A stretch of 64,000 nucleotides of DNA from assembly GCA_017607445.1 (NCBI GenBank), contig JAEVHH010000007.1:558001-622000 (forward strand), in the 5' to 3' direction. A program made the position numbers and the translations under genes. Shown one piece after another: positions 34,841 to 45,400 of this stretch; position 1 is the first letter of the stretch, and each line of letters opens with the position of its first letter. This DNA is from Histoplasma ohiense (lineage: Eukaryota; Ascomycota; Eurotiomycetes; Onygenales; Ajellomycetaceae). The notes beneath the pieces were generated by a model, which saw only the letters and a program-made list of their open reading frames with translations, searched no databases and had not been told where the DNA came from.

Positions 34841-35305
34841 TCAGTCCAACGATTCCCGATCAGGCTCCTCCTCCCACCGTTCCACGCCCTCCGGGATCTC
34901 TACAACCGCCTCCTTGCACCAGATATGTATGGCACCCGCCATCATCTCCTTGTCCAGCCCCTCGAGACACCCAGCCTTGACACTTAAATAATCCGCCCCG
35001 CGCACGCGATGCACCAAGCGTACCCCGCACTGCTTGCAAAATAGACATTCCAGAGTGTTGTCGGAAAGCGTCTGGCGCGTGTGGGTGCCGATGGCCGGGG
35101 AAGTTGCAGGGTCGTAGTTAGTGGCGGGGGTATGGGAGGCAGTGGGTTCTGGATCCGGGATTTCGAAACTCGGGAAGATGGCCGTTACCCCGTAGGCGGA
35201 GGCGGATTGGTGACGGCATTCGGTGCAGTGGCAGATGTAGATTTTTAGAGGGCGGGACAGAGGGGTGGTGAAGCGGATTAGACCGCATTGGCAGCGTCCT
35301 TCCAT
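34841..35305 (-). CDS. GFA/CENP-V domain zinc protein
   Basis: Single exon, 154 residues. It carries the zinc-binding pattern of the glutathione-dependent formaldehyde-activating (GFA/CENP-V) fold: CQCG near the N-terminus, CHCTEC near residue 25-30, and CKQCG near residue 90. The segment after it, DYLSVKAGCLEGLD, is also typical. Family members are small Mss4-like beta-tent proteins. A few catalyse S-hydroxymethylglutathione formation, but most fungal paralogues have no known substrate, so a formaldehyde role should not be assumed. A Pro/Thr-rich insertion (residues 47-78) separates the second and third zinc motifs and is longer than usual. Confidence 0.85.
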   Translation of the reverse strand: MEGRCQCGLIRFTTPLSRPLKIYICHCTECRHQSASAYGVTAIFPSFEIPDPEPTASHTPATNYDPATSPAIGTHTRQTLSDNTLECLFCKQCGVRLVHRVRGADYLSVKAGCLEGLDKEMMAGAIHIWCKEAVVEIPEGVERWEEEPDRESLD

Positions 35306-35951
35306 TTTCTGTCTGCTGTTTGCTGGCTGCAGTTATTTTTATTTTATTTTATTTTATTTTATTTTTTCGGTTCCCTTTTCTGCCCTTTCATGTATCGGTC
35401 CAAGTTGGTGGCAGCTATCCTCATATATGGACGGAGTTCCCTCACCAGCCGAAGGGGCATTGCAGGGGTTATTAGTAATTATAACTTTTCCAGTGCTGCT
35501 ATTCCCCACATTCAAATACGAGAGAACATGGAGTGAGGGTGGGATTCTCAGTTCATGTTCAGGATGCTGGCTAACCAGACAATTAACCATCCAGGTTCGT
35601 GCGTATTTTTGCTGAGATGGGCTCTTCCTTTGGTGTTGCTAAAACAATACACTGCGTGGTTGATGTAATATATATATATATATATGTATGTATAAATCCT
35701 AACTCGTAAGAACTAACTACTTTCTCTAGGATATATCTAAGACAGAAAGAATCCCGACTGAATGTGCAGAACTGAGGTTACTGTTTCGTAACGGCGCAAG
35801 CCAGAGCAGGCGATTGATAAGCTACCAACCACCAACCACTATTTACGCGATTTCCCCCCACCCTCCTCGTCCTCCTCACAAGGAATGACGTTTTCCATGG
35901 CACATAATTATGATATAGGACTATATATAGGCTGAACCGCTAACTCCCAGA
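35306..35951. other. Intergenic region left of the MITE-like element
   Basis: Contains a TTTTA repeat (35336-35365) in the leader of the GFA gene and an AT repeat at 35671-35686. No gene seen. Confidence 0.5.
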
Positions 35952-35955
35952 GGTA

Positions 35956-36216
35956 TACAGATGCCGCTGCGAAAAGTTTTGTCTCCTGCTAAGAATTTAC
36001 CTTGAAATATCCTTACTAGTGTATTGTATCTCCAGGCCACACCACCTGGAATTTAGAGACTGAGCTAGTGGGTAGGCTAGGGGTGTTGGCCTCTATAAGC
36101 CCCCTGGGACTCCCTCTCCTTTTCATTAAGAGATGCAACACAACACTTAATGCCGGTATCAGCATTTCAGCTTAAAGTATTAGCGCAAGTCAAAACTTTT
36201 CGCAGGAGCATCTGTA
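35956..36216. mobile_element. MITE-like element with terminal inverted repeats
   Basis: The ends read TACAGATGCCGCTGCGAAAA and, inverted, TTTTCGCAGGAGCATCTGTA. They match over about 26 bases with two mismatches. The direct flanks are identical GGTA tetramers at 35952-35955 and 36217-36220. Alternatively a TA duplication flanks CAGATG..CATCTG, as for Tc1/mariner elements. The 261-base interior has no coding capacity. This fits a non-autonomous DNA transposon. No second copy was noticed in the window. Confidence 0.7.
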
Positions 36217-36339
36217 GGTAGCTCCGAAGAAATTCGTTCCGAAAACAAAATGAGAAAAACAAGTTTAACCCTCCGCGACCCGGCCCCATTATACGAATGC
36301 TATCTTCCCTGACACTTCTTCCTGCCAAAGCGGGCAACT

Positions 36340-37105
36340 GTCACCGGCATTCCGGCATTGCAGCGGCGGCGGGGTTCGCTCGGTGGTATCGTCTTCCCGC
36401 TAGCTCTACAGAAGCTGTTCTATAGGGTTGGATTTACGTGGGCGACAAGAATCATTGGGTTCATCGCGATCTCCTGGTCCAGCGGTATGGTTGCGAGTTA
36501 CCTGCCCCGCGGTTCCGCGGTCATTAGTTTCTACATCTGAGTGCATTGTTACATTCAAAAGATCTGAGTGGTCTCGGGTTATCCTGGTTTCGCGCGGGGT
36601 TCCCACAAAAAACCTGGACAGACGGTTCTGCCCAGCCTAATAAACATCTTCCGCGACCAGGAGCACCCGTCGCTTGCGTTGGGGATATATTTCATGGAAT
36701 GGGCTCTTTTCGTTCCGATCACCTATCTTACTTCCTTTGCTCTGTCCACCAGCGCAATGACGCAGGAAAAGTCATGTCAGCTCATTGCGATAATGAATGC
36801 GGGGTCCTGCATTGGCGGATCAGTGCCTGGATACATCGCCGACAAGCTAGGCCGCTTCAACAGCATGATTGCCGCGCTTGTGCTTTGCACGGCAGTGACT
36901 GTAATCTTGTGGCTCCCAGCATCAATTCTGACCACAGATGCTTCCTCCCCCTCCCCCCCCCCTCGCCCCACCGTCCTTCTCCGCAATCATCACCAAGGCG
37001 CTTTCCATCTTATACGCTCTCATTTTTGGCTTTGCGTCCTCCTCTAACATATCATTGACTCCAGTATGTGTCGGCCAGCTCTGCCATAAACGATGCGTGG
37101 GTTAG
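36340..37105 (+). pseudogene. Decayed MFS monocarboxylate-permease-like gene
   Basis: Pieces of a major facilitator transporter of the fungal monocarboxylate-permease (MCH) group lie in order but not in one frame. They are GGIVFPLALQKLFYRVGFTW with ATRIIGFIAIS (36370-36470), LGIYFMEWALFVPITYLTSF and GSCIGGSVPGYIADKLGRFN (36680-36870), and SILYALIFGFASSSNISLTP with VCVGQLC (from 36983). A stop lies at 36538-36540, the frame changes near 36480, and an indel in a C-run near 36945-36965 shifts the last part. The N-terminal half is missing. In intact relatives the C-terminal part would follow without a break. A MITE-like element lies 120 bases upstream. I regard it as non-functional. Confidence 0.8.
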
Positions 37106-37752
37106 AAGCTAGGCGTACAGTTCTAAACCCGTTCGAGTCCGCACGTTATATAAATCCGCTTCTATAGGAAGGCGGGTAAGAAAATGGTTGGCGACGCCCT
37201 TTGGCCAAGGAGTTTCCATGGCTGTTTCGCTAGGAGTAATGTGTAAGGAATTCACTTGAAATTCTCTAAGAATTCAAAGTTTCCCACACCGTTCATTCGC
37301 CATGTCGTACATGTAAAACCAATATGCTTGCCGCATTTCCAGACGCTTTGCCTTTTCTCGCAAGCTTGCAGTTCTCGTCTGTTGAGTAGTCAAATTAATA
37401 ATATTGGTCATGACCGTCCAATAATGCCTCAAAAGGACACTTCATATTTTATACTCAAAAGGAGTAAGGCCTTCTTTAGCCTTATAAGCAGAATTTTCGT
37501 AGGTCATCACGTAGCAGGCTCAAATGGCCCAGCTTTCAAAGGGAAATTAACCACTTAAAATCCATCCTACCAGAGGGACTATCTGACTAATGTCCTCTAG
37601 GAAAATCTCGTATCAGCATCTGTCTAAGCACGCAAATAACGAAATAATAATGCCACTTGATTTTTGTTCCTTCTCTTTTTTTGTAAACAAAAAAGGGGGG
37701 ATAATAATTACCCAAAATTCCACTCTCAGTCGTAAAAAAACCAACCCACAAA
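37106..37752. other. Intergenic region after the MFS remnant
   Basis: About 650 bases. The first 150 may be the eroded 3' end of the transporter. The remainder is AT-rich 3' flank of the next gene. No other feature seen. Confidence 0.4.
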
Positions 37753-39348
37753 TCAGCCCATTTTCCTCTTCACCTGCTCACTCCACTCCACCCACCTCCT
37801 CACGCATGCATCGACCGTCCTTAGCTGTTCCCTATCGGCCTTAATCTCAAACCATTCCTTATGCTTCCTTCCACAGCGACTGCAAGGTTCCTGCAGCTTG
37901 ACCCTTCTATCCGCCAGCTCCAGATGCACCAACCGCTCTACTTTATGCGCATGAGGTACCTTCCGAGGCGGTATCGGTGCCCCCGGATGCACGGATGGCG
38001 ACGAAGCTACATGCGGATAATACCGCATAAGAGTGAGGTTGTGCCCGCACTGCTCCTTCCACTGATTCATTCGGCGGTGGACGTTGGCCGCGCGGCCGAT
38101 CTTCAGGGTGATGGTGTCTGTGGCGCTGTTTTGCTGCGGGACATGTACTTTGTTTGGAGAAACGCCAACGGAACGCATGATTTCGCCTGTGTTTCTTCTT
38201 CTAATGCCGGCACTGGGTGATGAGAGGAGGAGTGAGGAAGCGATCTCCGCTGGTGGTGGGGAGGTGGCTTGGGCTTGTGATGTTACCCAGCACATATATA
38301 TATATCCTGGTTCTTCTGCGTTGGATATTGGTTCGCATAGCTCTTTTAGAAGGGTGGATATGGTAATCGGAGAGAGGTACTTGGGTATCCAAGATAGAAG
38401 TGCTTCTGTATCTGACAGAGTAGAGGAAGGACTGGTTTTCGGCTGTGGCTGATGCAATATACCTGGTGAAGGTGATAGATATTGTGGGCTGGTTCGAGGT
38501 CGGCGCTCCGGAGTTGCCGGTTGAGGCACTGCGAGGGGCGAAAATCCATGACCATCAGATACGCGGGACGGGCGGTAATGCCTCCCATCATGAATGGTAT
38601 CTGTGGATTGAGGCGGGGTATGAACAGCTGGCGGTCGAGCAGATGGATTGGAAGTTCGTGATTTGTAGTCTGAAGGCGTGAGAGGATGTCGCACTCTCGA
38701 AATGACGATATCTTCATCTTTACCCATTCCCATAATAAAACGAACAAGCTTTCCTCCAACGTTGGACTTTCTCCTTGATTTCGTTGAAGACTGGAATAAA
38801 CCGGGTCTTGGCTCTGCGGGACTTATGGATGCATTATCCACTTGGAACATCACGTCCCCTGGAGAATCCATCGAATGCCTTCTTGTTCCACGGCGCTGGA
38901 GGCCATGCCCGTCTGGGGGCAGCCTCGAGCCAAGGGAGTTTTTGGCAGGCTTTCCGTGTGCAGAAGCTGTGTCAAACACCTTCCCCGCCGAAGCGGCGCG
39001 GGGTTGATCGCCAACATCCAGCAATCCAACTCTCTCTACCAAAGTTTCAATACTGGATCGTGTTTTCAGACTTGAAGCAGGGTGCTTAGGCGATTCCGTT
39101 AAGGCCTGGGGGACATGAACCTCCTGGTCCTTGTGCTGCCAGCAAAATACAACCTTGGAGGCATTGCCAATTCCTCTGGTGCCCGGAATCGCTCCTTTTG
39201 ATGCCCGAGCAGAAGGTGATGATTTGGCTGATGCCACAGTCCGACGGCACTTCTGCCCGTCAGCCCTCAGGCCCCAGCATGTCGTTGCTGGGTTTTTCGA
39301 GTCTGAACGGGCAAGCCGATATTCAGGCGTGGTATGGGGATGAGACAT
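37753..39348 (-). CDS. T5orf172/DUF1766 (GIY-YIG-like) domain protein
   Basis: Single exon, 531 residues. The N-terminal 70 residues hold a small Cys/His region, CWGLRADGQKCRRTV and later FCWQHKDQ, resembling a zinc-binding module. The middle 250 residues are Ser/Pro-rich and likely disordered. The C-terminal 200 residues form the T5orf172/DUF1766 domain, a relative of GIY-YIG nucleases: GYIYMCWV, then LKIGRAANVHRRMNQWKEQC, then HKVERLVHLELADRRVK, then CSRCGRKHKEWFEI. The pattern GYIYM..KIGR..R..E is present, so the metal-binding core could be active, but no substrate is known. S. pombe Mug113 has this domain. The gene is upstream-facing into a 3-kb repeat-rich gap. Confidence 0.8.
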   Translation of the reverse strand: MSHPHTTPEYRLARSDSKNPATTCWGLRADGQKCRRTVASAKSSPSARASKGAIPGTRGIGNASKVVFCWQHKDQEVHVPQALTESPKHPASSLKTRSSIETLVERVGLLDVGDQPRAASAGKVFDTASAHGKPAKNSLGSRLPPDGHGLQRRGTRRHSMDSPGDVMFQVDNASISPAEPRPGLFQSSTKSRRKSNVGGKLVRFIMGMGKDEDIVISRVRHPLTPSDYKSRTSNPSARPPAVHTPPQSTDTIHDGRHYRPSRVSDGHGFSPLAVPQPATPERRPRTSPQYLSPSPGILHQPQPKTSPSSTLSDTEALLSWIPKYLSPITISTLLKELCEPISNAEEPGYIYMCWVTSQAQATSPPPAEIASSLLLSSPSAGIRRRNTGEIMRSVGVSPNKVHVPQQNSATDTITLKIGRAANVHRRMNQWKEQCGHNLTLMRYYPHVASSPSVHPGAPIPPRKVPHAHKVERLVHLELADRRVKLQEPCSRCGRKHKEWFEIKADREQLRTVDACVRRWVEWSEQVKRKMG

Positions 39349-39597
39349 TGAAAACTGCGTGTCCTATGGCGCCATAAAGCGAAGAATACTAGTAGAAGAA
39401 AATAGGATCTACAGAGAACGAAAGGAAAGCAAAAGGCAAAACGAGCGATGCAGGCCCGGGAATCCTGGGGTGCATTTCGAAGATGGGAAATGTGCCATTA
39501 TATCAAGATAGCGACGAGGCTGGGGAAGAGCCTCGTTGGTGGTACGCTAAAATTAGACCCGCGGCGCTTAACCACCACAAGGCAAACTCTGAAGGAA

Positions 39598-39613
39598 TAC
39601 TCCGTACGGAGTA
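39598..39613. repeat. Palindrome TACTCCGTACGGAGTA
   Basis: A perfect 16-base palindrome built from two inverted copies of TACTCCGTA. The same 9-mer recurs at 48806, 50866 and 56440 in intergenic DNA. Confidence 0.9.
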
Positions 39614-41217
39614 CTGGTATTTTCTTCGCTTTCCTCCATTTATAGATCCGTATTTATGCTCGCATATTTTGGTTTGTAGGACTCCATAATGCGAAACCAC
39701 CTGGGCAGACCTGCGCACTACGTAAACAGGGCATGCCAACAGCCTCAGCCTCAGCCTCAGCCAATAGCCCAGTCCACAGTCCACAGTCCGCAGTCCGCAG
39801 TCCGCAGTGCGCATGAGACTTGATGATGGCAAGGAGCCTGCAGGGGTGATGAGCTGCTACCCACTCAATTCTGGTCTCTCCAGTAACTCGGGACTATGCC
39901 TCTCGATCACCACTCGACTGAAACTGCGGTTGAACCGGGGTTATGTCGTTCTTGTCTTCAAGTAACCGCCTTGATTTCACCAGCAACTATCCCGAACCTG
40001 GCAATACGGGCCAGTAAAGCATCGTCAAGTGAAATCGCTGGCAGAAAATGCATCCTAAATATGCCTCGCCCCCCAGTCAAGGAGATAGTGGGTTTCATCA
40101 GCACTCTTTGCTGGCATATATACTAGTCAGTATAGATGCCTGTTGGAAGGAGATGTTTGGAGACTAGCTGCGGCGGTTACACGAAGTTTCGCAGTTTCGC
40201 AGTTTCGCAGGAGGTTGTTTACAGCGTCGTGCTGAATACATAGGAAATGATAATGGACTAATAGTCGGAGGCAGGCCCCTGGATGGAACAATCCAGCAGC
40301 CGCTTGAAGCGCGGGGAACATGTTCTAAACGTCCCCTTAGCGGCAGCTGTGACATCATTTTTATCCAGCCAGCGTCTGCTTTTTTGTGAGAAGGGGAGAA
40401 GACGAAACACGCCCACCAGTACTGGATAACAGGGAATCGAACCCTCCGCGGCTCCCCTTTAGATTTAACTGGCCGATGCGAGCCTGATTCCTGGAGGAAG
40501 GCCAACCATTACCAGAGCCCGCCCTGACCCCTTATCTGTATTGTATGCCTTCTATCTAGCCTGGGACAGCTAAACCCTTAAGCACCTAGAGTGTTCGGGC
40601 TCCACCCTTCCCAAGCACCGTGGGCCCTTGGAGAGTTCCTTTCTGCCTCGGGTCCACCCGTACCTTGGCAAAGAACCCCTTCCCCTGTGACATCATTTAT
40701 CATCATTAACTACTACTACAGTTACGACTTCTGGATGATAGAGCTACTTCTTACTTCTCCGGTAGCCATTCCCACACCTCTCATTCCCTAGTTATATTCA
40801 TTACCAACAAGTCCGCGAACCCTTTTCTGCTTTGTGTTTAAACTCCCGCTTTCCCGCTTTCCCGCTTTCCCCAGCCCACCAATTAATCAATTTATCATAC
40901 CAATTCGCCACCACCACCACCACCACTACCACTCGGGAACCTGACCAACACCCCCTTACAATGCAGAATCCCATGATTCAAAACTCCGAAGTTAACCTAA
41001 GTATGGCACAGGCCAGCAAAGGGCTAGCAAAGCCTGCAAGTTACAGTTGCGTACCCAGGTACAGTACAAGCAGAAAGAAAAAATAACCCTAAAATCTCCA
41101 AACTCAATCTCTTAACCTTGTTATTCCTTGGTTGGACTCGTGCCAAATTCACAGTAGTTACTGACCAGGTCGAATACTCCCAACATATATTGCTCGGCTC
41201 TGGAAAGCTAGCTAGGG

Positions 41218-41261
<44 letters not shown>
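41218..41261. repeat. A44 homopolymer
   Basis: Forty-four consecutive A. It could be the tail of a retro-inserted sequence lying upstream, or simple slippage expansion. Confidence 0.9.
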
Positions 41262-41262
<1 letters not shown>

Positions 41263-41426
41263 AAAGCAGGGAGAGGGAGGGGGAATGTGGAAGTCACCGC
41301 ATTCCCATTAACTAGTGGTTATATAACTTTCTGTGTGCAAAGTCACATTTACCTGAATTCAATAGTGTTTCTCTTACTAAATACAAGTATCCTGTACGTA
41401 TGAACATGAAATTGAACACACACCAG

Positions 41427-41515
41427 CAATAACCTGGTTATTATGCAGTGGCGTTGGTGGCTGAGTGACTGCGCCTCCGCATATAACCAGGTTATTGTGA
41501 GGGTTGGGTTCGAAG
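41427..41515 (+). other. Hairpin with tRNA-like A- and B-box motifs (SINE-like or tRNA relic)
   Basis: An inverted repeat, CAATAACCTGGTTATTATGC and its near-complement GCATATAACCAGGTTATTG, encloses about 33 bases that include GGTGGCTGAGTGACTGCGCC. That segment resembles the D-arm/A-box of class II tRNAs. GGGTTCGAAGACT, resembling a B-box, follows the right arm. Acceptor and T stems do not pair properly, so it is not an intact tRNA. A tRNA-derived SINE or relic is the best reading. Confidence 0.35.
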
Positions 41516-42485
41516 ACTGTAGGATACTTACTTACTAATCCCAGAACCAGGAACAAAATTAGTAGTTCCTGGCTAAAAAATTCTACATGGAGTGAGAGTA
41601 CCAGAGTACCAGTGAAGATTGCTATTCGGCAACGCTACATCACGTCAAGACCAAGATTCAATCAAAAGAAAACAAATAACAAATACATATATATTTAATA
41701 TATATACGAAACGCTTTTTTCAGACCCATTTCTATATACATACATCAATCAGGTAGCTAGCTCGCTAAACATATTAGGAGTATCTGGTAAGGAGATTTAA
41801 AAGTGGGGGGGGGAGAAATAAAAGCCCACCATCACCATCATTAAAAATAAAAAGTAGAAAAGAAAGAAAACAAGAGGAAAACCAAATACCATAAATCACA
41901 AGGGAATAAATTAAAAAAAAAAAAAAATAGTAATAATAATAAAACACATCGCTAAATCAAGCAAGGAAAGCAGAATATAGTGGAGAGGTTTTGTTGGCCT
42001 GGTATGCAATGGATGAAACAAGTGTGCGGGGGGAGTGGAGAAGGCATGTATGGATGGTATGAAGGGGTATATAGTATATATATAGTAGTTGCAACAAATG
42101 AAATAAAATGAAATAAAATAAATGAAAATCACATATTCTCCCTATAACGGGTAGTCATATATGTATGATGAATGGCCGGCCACTGGCCACTGGGAGGGAT
42201 ATATCTGGCGTAAGCTTCAGCAGTAAAACAAAGGGGAGAAAAGAAAGAAAACACAAAAATGTGAATGGTAAGATGATGAAAAAAACAAGTAACTCAATTG
42301 AAAATGGTTGAGACGAGGGGAGGGGAAGGAATACCTTTCTCCCAGGGAAAAAGGGGAACCATGCAAAATTATGCACCGTAAGAAAAATAGTAAAATAAAG
42401 TGAAAAGGATGACGGCGCTCCAAGGGCGTTTTCCGCACATCCCATCTAAAATACCCTACCCACTTCATTCCCCTCCAAAAAAGGT

Positions 42486-45400
42486 TTAATGGGTCTTCCC
42501 CAAACTCTGCAAACTAACCAACTCGAAATACCGCCCCTTATTCCCCAACAGCTCATTATGCGTGCCGCTTTCCACAACGCGTCCCTGGTCGATGACGTAG
42601 ATAACATCGGCCTTCTGGATAGTGCTGAGACGGTGGGCGACGGCGATGGTGGTGCGGCCCTTCGCTGCTGCGTCCAGCGCGGCCTGCACGACCTTCTCGG
42701 ACTCTGAGTCGAGGGCTGAGGTGGCTTCGTCGAGGAGGAGGACTTTGGGATCGCGGATGAGGGCGCGGGCGATGGCGATGCGCTGCTTTTGGCCGCCGGA
42801 TAACATGCTGCCTTTGCTGCCGACGATGGTGGAGAAGCCGTCACTGTGTTTGTTTTTTTTTTTTTTTATTGTCAGCATGGGAGTCGGAGTTAAGGGAGAG
42901 TGGTAAAATCTCTGGAGGTGTTTTGATCTAGCAACAACACTTACGGGAGAGATATGATGAAATCATAGATATTGGCAGATTTACAAGCCTGGATGATTTG
43001 TTCCTCGGGCACGTCGTCAACATCGACGCCAAGAAGGATATTATCGCGGATCGATCCTTGATAGAGCGTGGGTTCCTGGCTAACGAGGGACAAGAAACTT
43101 CGATACGAGTTGACATTCAACCTCGTAATTTCCTTTCCATCCATATACACGCCGCCGGCTAGCGGGTCGTAAAAACGTTCGAGGAGGGCAATTGTGGTAC
43201 TCTTGCCACAGCCGCTAGCGCCCACCAACGCGACATACTGGCCGGGCTTCACGGTCAGGTTTAGGCCGCGAAGGATAGGCTGTTCGGGCCGGGTGGGATA
43301 TCTGAAATGCACATCACGGAACTCGATGGTGCCCTCAACAGTCTCCAACATCTCACCATCCGTCGACCAAGTGTCGATAACTGGCTTTCTCTCGAAGAGC
43401 CTCTTGAATTCTAAGGCGGCAGACTTGGCCTTGCCCATGTCGGGTGCGAAAGAGAAAACGGTTCCTGCAGACTGTGCGCCAAACGTAATCTCCATGAAAA
43501 CAACAAAGAATTGAAACATGCTGTACTCCGCCTTGCCAAGAAGAGTGCTGCCGTACCAGAACCCAAGCGCAATGCAGAACATCATCATGGACTGCGACGC
43601 CGCATACAGCAAGGATGATTTGAGAACAGAAATCACGTTCGCCTTAGCTTGGGTAGCTAATTGGTTGTGGTAGCTCGAACCAACATCTGCCTCTCTAGTT
43701 AAAGACGCCACTGTTCGAATTGCCGAGGTTGCTTCGCATGCGTAGCTGGCCGACTTCTGGTAGGCCTTTTGGGACCGAGTCTGGAAAACAGACAGTATGT
43801 AAAATCGGTAGTATCCACAACCGAGAAGAATAGGGATGGTTGTGATGCAGACGAGAGCAAGTTTCCAGCCGATGACCAACGCTACGATGCATGCTGCCGC
43901 GAGGGTGGTCGAGACGAGGAGAATGGTGCCAAGAGTTACTCCGCTGACTCCAGAAAGATGCTTCGTCTCAGTGGACAGGAATGAGGTCAGAGCGCCGGTG
44001 CTATTGTCCTCATGATCGAAAAAGACAATATCCTGTCGAAGCATTGCGCGGAAAGCCTCGAGCCGTGCGCGGTGAATTAGCCGCTCAGAACAAATGGCAA
44101 AAATACTTCCCTGAACAGAGTATGAAAGTAATGTCACGAGTGCAAGCATGAGAAACATGAGCGACCAGAAACTCGCATCGCTTTTCAGTTTATCGTAGAG
44201 TTGTTCGGGGAGGGAAAGTGTAGCGATCGCTTTGGCGTAAAATACTGCCATCGTGGGCTGCCCGCCACCACAGATTATGGAAACGAGGAATCCGGAGAAC
44301 ATTAATAGGGCTTCTGGTTTGTTGAAGGAAAGGATGAATCGGATAAGGGTAAACAGGCCATATTTCTGATGGGTTTCTGGAGTCCGCTTGGAAAGGGCTA
44401 AGCTCGAAATCGATTTGTTGGTGGTGGTCAGCTTCAGTTCCTCATCATCTGCGCCAGTCCCGCGATACGTGCCAGGAGCCACGTTCTGAGAGGGGCCGGA
44501 AGCCTGACGATTAAGCGTATACTCTTTGGATTTCATGAGATCATCCTCCTCATCTTCCTCATCCTCTTCTAAGCCGATGGCTTCTCGTTTTTCATTAATT
44601 CGCTGTGCCTCGACGAGCCTGAGATAAGCGCCATCACGGTCGACCAATTCGTCATGAGTGCCTTGCTCGACAATTCGTCCACCCACGATAACAACGATGT
44701 TGTGAGCATTTTTGATCGTAGACAGGCGATGGGCTATGACGATTGTGGTTCTTCCTACTGCCGCAGCATCCAACGCAGCCTGGACGACTCCTTCTGACTT
44801 CGTATCCAAGGCAGAAGTGGCCTCATCCAGCAGAAGAATCTTCGGATCACTAACCACCGCGCGAGCAATCGCGATACGTTGTTTCTGGCCACCGGAGAGC
44901 AGGAAACCTCGTTCCCCAACATTGGTCTCATAGCCTTCTGGAAGTCCCAAGATAAAATCGTGAGCGTTGGCCATCCTCGCAGCATTCTCGATGCGTTCTC
45001 TGATTTTGTCTTCCGATTCCTGCTCGAAACTGGAACCTATCAGGCCCTGCTTGATGTTCATGTAGATGGTGGTACCAAAAAGCGTTGGCTCCTGGCTAAC
45101 CAGGGAGATCTGCTGTCTAAGCCAACGCGTGTTGAGGGTTTTCAAATCATGACCGTCCAGGAAAACAGCGCCATTAACGGGATTGTAGAATCGTTCCATC
45201 AAGCCGACAACCGTACTTTTACCGGAGCCAGATGGACCGACAAGCGCGGTTGTCTTACCAGCGGGAACCAGCAAACTGACATCCTCCATGACAACAACCT
45301 CTGGCCGGGAGGGATAGATATGTTTGATATTTCGGAATTCGACGACGCCTTCGACATTCTCGATTTTCATGCCTTCGTCGGAGGTGGGATCGATCGGGGA

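Larger units (their letters stand above)
39349..42485. other. Gene-poor 3.1-kb gap with simple repeats
   Basis: No protein gene is supported. It contains a CAGCCT repeat (39740-39760), a GTCCRCA repeat (39771-39810), an exact TACTCCGTACGGAGTA palindrome (39598-39613), CGCAGTTT repeats (40184-40211), CCCGCTTT repeats (40845-40870), an A44 run (41218-41261) and a hairpin with a tRNA-like segment (41427-41515). Short AT-rich frames toward 42400 are 3' flank of the ABC transporter. Confidence 0.5.

Noticed and set aside
37118..37145. GTTCGAGTCC B-box-like motif after the MFS remnant
   Set aside because: No T-stem pairing and no D-arm at proper distance; probably chance within the eroded gene.
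40430..40475. tRNA-like GGTTCGATTCCC on the minus strand
   Set aside because: The B-box-like match is good, but the flanking T stem has a mismatch and no acceptor stem partner is found upstream.
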